A stretch of 15,592 bases of DNA from DASYAN01 sp034431765 (GTDB lineage: Bacteria > Chloroflexota > Ktedonobacteria > Ktedonobacterales > Ktedonobacteraceae): NCBI GenBank assembly GCA_034431765.1, contig DAOUDD010000253.1:1-15592 (forward strand), written 5' to 3'. Below, piece by piece: positions 13,612 to 15,592 of this stretch; position 1 is the first letter of the stretch, and the number at the start of each line of letters is the position of its first letter. The notes beneath the pieces were generated by a model. It worked only from the letters and a program-made list of their open reading frames with translations, ran no database searches and was not told the DNA's origin. Both the position numbers and the translations under genes were made by a program.

Positions 13612-13851
13612 ATGGAGATTACACTTCCTGCTGATCACGTTCTCGATCTTGGTGAAAAAGGATGCAGCCGTCTCTTGCAGGACATCGAGGAGTCGATGAG
13701 TCCTCTGACTCCAGGGCAGACCTTACTTGTGCTCGCCAACGATCCCGCAGCTCCACTTGACATAAAAGTATGGAGTCGGCAGACCGGCAACCCTCTGCTA
13801 CAGAGCAATCTCGCAAACGGACAATTCCTTTTACAGAAAAAGTCTTCCTGA
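13612..13851 (+). CDS. TusA/SirA-fold protein lacking the CPxP motif
   Basis: A 79-residue protein. The C-terminal half fits the TusA sulfurtransferase family: LTPGQTLLVLANDPAAPLDI then KVWSRQTGNPLL, corresponding to the family's GQxLxVxATDPxAxxDIxxWxxxTG. In TusA the catalytic cysteine lies in CPxP near the N-terminus. Here the aligned stretch is LDLGEKGCSRLLQDI, with Cys18 followed by Ser and no proline pair. It therefore keeps the fold and one cysteine but not the usual active site, and sulfur transfer is uncertain. ATG 13612 is preferred over the overlapping TTG at 13609; GAAAGG lies upstream at about 11-nt spacing. Confidence 0.75.
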   Translation: MEITLPADHVLDLGEKGCSRLLQDIEESMSPLTPGQTLLVLANDPAAPLDIKVWSRQTGNPLLQSNLANGQFLLQKKSS

Positions 13852-13906
13852 TACGCTTTTATTCAGGAAAACGCTGTTTTTCTGGAAAAATAATGATGGA
13901 AACGCA

Positions 13907-13934
13907 TTGACAATTTCTGGCTTTCCGCTACAAT
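13907..13934 (+). promoter_or_regulatory. Predicted promoter of hypothetical gene at 14022
   Basis: TTGACA (13907-13912), a 16-bp spacer and TACAAT (13929-13934). This is the closest match to the vegetative sigma consensus in the window, with a leader of about 80 nt before the ATG. Confidence 0.65.
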
Positions 13935-14021
13935 TTGCCTGACTCCGCCTCTACAAATCGGTCCGCAAGAGTGAGACTGGTTCGGGCAGAAGAGAGCAGG
14001 AGCAATTGAAAGGAAGGCCTT

Positions 14022-14585
14022 ATGGTTCATGCAGATCCTCGGCAAGAAGTAATTCGCACGCTGAGCCGTTTCCTCACGTCCTCATTCCAAAGCCAAAGCG
14101 AACATGTGGGAGAGACGAGACGGCGCGATATAGATGCCCAACAACTGGAGGAGACAGTAGAGGAATTTCACTTTCTGCGCGAGAAGACGCTGGAGGATAT
14201 CCCTGGCAGGATGATACTGGCTGCGACCAATGAGCAGCGGGCAGGCGACGAGCTGCTCATCTGCTACCTGGAGCAGAACGCGCGCGGCGAGTGGCGCTAC
14301 AGTGGTGGAGCAAGTTCGAGCCGAGGAGGTGTCAGTAGTACAGCGCGCGTTATCCTTGGCGGTGGTGGCTGGCCGAAACATTTTCACGCTGGAGGCTACG
14401 TTGTGGAGGTCGGAAGAGAGATCGCGCGTGTCTCTCTGGTCGCTAAAAATGGTACCGTGGTTGAAGATGTACCTGAACACGGCATTGTCCTCTTCTTCAC
14501 CGATCGCCAGATCGAAATTCCTCTACAAGCCGAATTGTATGATAGGGCGGGTAATCTGGTAGCACGTCACAATGTTTTTAGTTAG
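14022..14585 (+). CDS. Hypothetical protein, helical N-terminus and beta-rich C-terminus
   Basis: A 187-residue protein that I do not recognise. Residues ~1-70 are charged and helical (TRRRDIDAQQLEETVEEFHF). Residues ~75-187 look like a beta sandwich or barrel with a Gly/Ser-rich loop (GGASSSRGGVSS) and strands such as ARVSLVAKNGTVVEDV, GIVLFFTDRQIEIPL and AELYDRAGNLVAR. There is no signal peptide, membrane helix or catalytic motif that I can name. AAGGAAGG gives a strong ribosome binding site 4 nt before the ATG, and a strong promoter lies upstream, so the gene is very probably real. Its stop TAG overlaps the stop of convergent recO. Confidence 0.75.
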   Translation: MVHADPRQEVIRTLSRFLTSSFQSQSEHVGETRRRDIDAQQLEETVEEFHFLREKTLEDIPGRMILAATNEQRAGDELLICYLEQNARGEWRYSGGASSSRGGVSSTARVILGGGGWPKHFHAGGYVVEVGREIARVSLVAKNGTVVEDVPEHGIVLFFTDRQIEIPLQAELYDRAGNLVARHNVFS

Positions 14586-15388
14586 TGCCGAGCGTTGAGC
14601 ATATCGAGGAAGCTCCAGGATTTGAGGTCGCGCTCAAGGTGGAAGCGGAGCAGGCTGTGCATAGTTGCCTCGATCTCACTATGCAGGCGTGTATCAAGAT
14701 GGAAGCGGGGAACGGCATTCCACTCTGTGCGCTGGAGCAAGCGTAACACTTTGAGCGCGTTCATCGAGAGTGCGGAACTCCATAGGTGCGAGCAATCCGG
14801 GCAGAGAGCGCCACCGAGCTTCGGATTGAAGCCGTTTTCTTGTGGACGTAGCTCTGCCGAGCAGGAGGCACAGGTGCGGAGATTCGGCTCGTAGCCAATA
14901 AAGGAGAGCAGATAGATCTCGAAGTAGCGTAGCAGCAATTGAGTGCGGTCATACGGCGTGTCAGTTTCTCCCTTGCCAGAAGCCTGCTTTACTTGTGCAG
15001 CATCGGCATCCAGGGTGCGCAAGGCGAGCAGAAGCAGATTATAGACATCAGTATGCTGACCATCGTCCTCTAGAAAGCGATCAGCCAGTTCTGCGAGATA
15101 GAAGCCACAGGTCATATGGCGCAGTTCTGAGCGCAGGTGTAGGAAGCTTTCGATTGATTGTGCCTGCGTCACGATATCTAGATTGCGGCCCTGAGCAACC
15201 TGAAGCTGACTATGACAGAGCAGTTCGAGGTGTCCTGCTTTTTTGCTGATAGGCCGCCGCGTTCCCTTTGCCACAACACGCATTTTGCCTTTGTAGGGAG
15301 TGAAGAGAGTCAAAATGCGGTCAGCTTCGCCCAGATCGGTATGTTTGAGAACAACGGCTTCAGTCGAGTAGCTGTGGTGCTGACGCAT
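14582..15388 (-). CDS. recO: DNA repair protein RecO
   Basis: A 268-residue recombination mediator that helps load RecA with RecR at gaps in the RecFOR pathway. The N-terminal OB fold is typical: YSTEAVVLKHTDLGEADRIL, then LFTPYKGKMRVVAKGTRRP. The C-terminal helical domain holds a four-Cys zinc site: C173, C176, C196 and C199 (TCASCSAE and ALCPDCSH). The frame stays open upstream through the tRNA genes to 15583, but I place the start at ATG 15388, where the family's N-terminus begins. The earlier codons would be read through a terminator and tRNA-Cys. No Shine-Dalgarno is visible before this ATG, which lies only about 35 bp past the terminator. The stop TAA overlaps the convergent gene's stop by a few bases. 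Confidence 0.93.
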   Translation of the reverse strand: MRQHHSYSTEAVVLKHTDLGEADRILTLFTPYKGKMRVVAKGTRRPISKKAGHLELLCHSQLQVAQGRNLDIVTQAQSIESFLHLRSELRHMTCGFYLAELADRFLEDDGQHTDVYNLLLLALRTLDADAAQVKQASGKGETDTPYDRTQLLLRYFEIYLLSFIGYEPNLRTCASCSAELRPQENGFNPKLGGALCPDCSHLWSSALSMNALKVLRLLQRTEWNAVPRFHLDTRLHSEIEATMHSLLRFHLERDLKSWSFLDMLNARH

Positions 15389-15422
15389 GAATGGATGTCC
15401 AGAGAATTCAGGGAGTTCAGAA

Positions 15423-15452
15423 TAAAAAAGAGACGTGAGAGGCCACGTCTCT
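15423..15452 (-). terminator. Intrinsic terminator of the tRNA transcript
   Basis: On the minus strand a perfect 9-bp stem AGAGACGTG/CACGTCTCT (arms 15444-15452 and 15429-15437, 6-nt loop) is followed by TTTTTT. It lies immediately downstream of tRNA-Cys and upstream of recO. Confidence 0.85.
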
Positions 15453-15457
15453 TGTAA

Positions 15458-15528
15458 AGGCGACGAGCGGACTCGAACCGCTGATGCAGCTTTTGCAGAG
15501 CCGTGCCTTACCACTTGGCGACGTCGCC
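15458..15528 (-). tRNA. tRNA-Cys (GCA)
   Basis: The minus strand folds into a complete cloverleaf. The acceptor GGCGACG pairs with CGTCGCC and the discriminator is U73, as expected for tRNA-Cys. The D-arm is GCCAAGTGGTAAGGC. The anticodon stem is CGGCT/AGCTG with loop CTGCAAA (anticodon GCA, plus-strand 15494-15496). The T-arm is AGCGG-TTCGAGT-CCGCT. No CCA is encoded. Confidence 0.95.
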
Positions 15529-15541
15529 GCGAAAACAAAAA

Positions 15542-15592
15542 AGCGGGAGACGGGGATCGAACCCGCGACTTTCTCCTTGGCAAGGAGATGCT
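15542..15592 (-). tRNA. tRNA-Gly (GCC), 5' part outside window
   Basis: The minus strand gives the anticodon stem TCTCC/GGAGA with loop TTGCCAA (anticodon GCC, plus-strand 15579-15581), T-arm GCGGG-TTCGATC-CCCGT and the 3' acceptor CTCCCGC with discriminator U. The D-arm and the 5' acceptor strand lie beyond the window edge. It is 13 bp from tRNA-Cys and probably co-transcribed. Confidence 0.93.

Noticed and set aside
13845..13897. Terminator after the TusA-like gene
   Set aside because: The short stems (TTCCTGA/TCAGGAA and GGAAAAC/GTTTTTC) are weak and overlap each other, and neither is followed by a clear T-run.
15389..15583. N-terminal extension of RecO
   Set aside because: The frame is open by chance through a terminator and tRNA-Cys; the residues (MPRRKSRVRSP...) have no RecO resemblance.

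Overview
The window looks like chromosomal DNA of a filamentous-type Chloroflexota, most like a Ktedonobacter relative. This is an inference from protein style: a soluble zinc-ribbon/Hanks-kinase/TPR protein, an XRE-NB-ARC regulator, low-complexity linkers inside a core enzyme, and wide gene spacing. No rRNA or other decisive marker is present.

Layout. Positions 1-2618 (minus) hold most of an aconitase gene (acnA), with its 3' end outside the window. Upstream of it on the same strand is a HutC-type GntR regulator (2844-3599). The DNA around both genes carries a repeated palindrome of the form TTGAnCTAGnnCAA. One copy lies between the -35 and -10 of the predicted acnA promoter and another just upstream of its -35. 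One lies at the predicted gntR start point, and five more form a 52-72 bp period array at 3666-3952. The simplest reading is an autoregulated repressor that controls aconitase through a large operator cluster.

Positions 4291-8103 (plus) hold two paralogous genes. The first encodes a zinc ribbon, a catalytically dead kinase N-lobe remnant and 11 TPRs. The second encodes the same zinc ribbon, a complete Ser/Thr kinase and 7 TPRs. Positions 8280-9695 (minus) encode an XRE/NB-ARC STAND protein, 10003-10884 (minus) a family 2 glycosyltransferase, and 11150-11335 (minus) a probable one-helix membrane miniprotein.

Positions 11478-13061 (minus) encode methionyl-tRNA synthetase (metG). Its long upstream region contains a promoter, a possible 36-codon ORF, a Met-rich 25-codon ORF and a near-perfect intrinsic terminator hairpin, which together look like a possible attenuation leader. 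Positions 13612-13851 (plus) encode a TusA-like protein that lacks the CPxP motif, and 14022-14585 (plus) an unrecognised protein. The right end holds recO (14582-15388, minus), whose stop codon overlaps that of the preceding convergent gene. It is followed by an intrinsic terminator, tRNA-Cys(GCA) and a partial tRNA-Gly(GCC), both on the minus strand.

The most interesting material is the GntR/aconitase operator system, the active-kinase/dead-N-lobe paralogue pair, and the metG leader.
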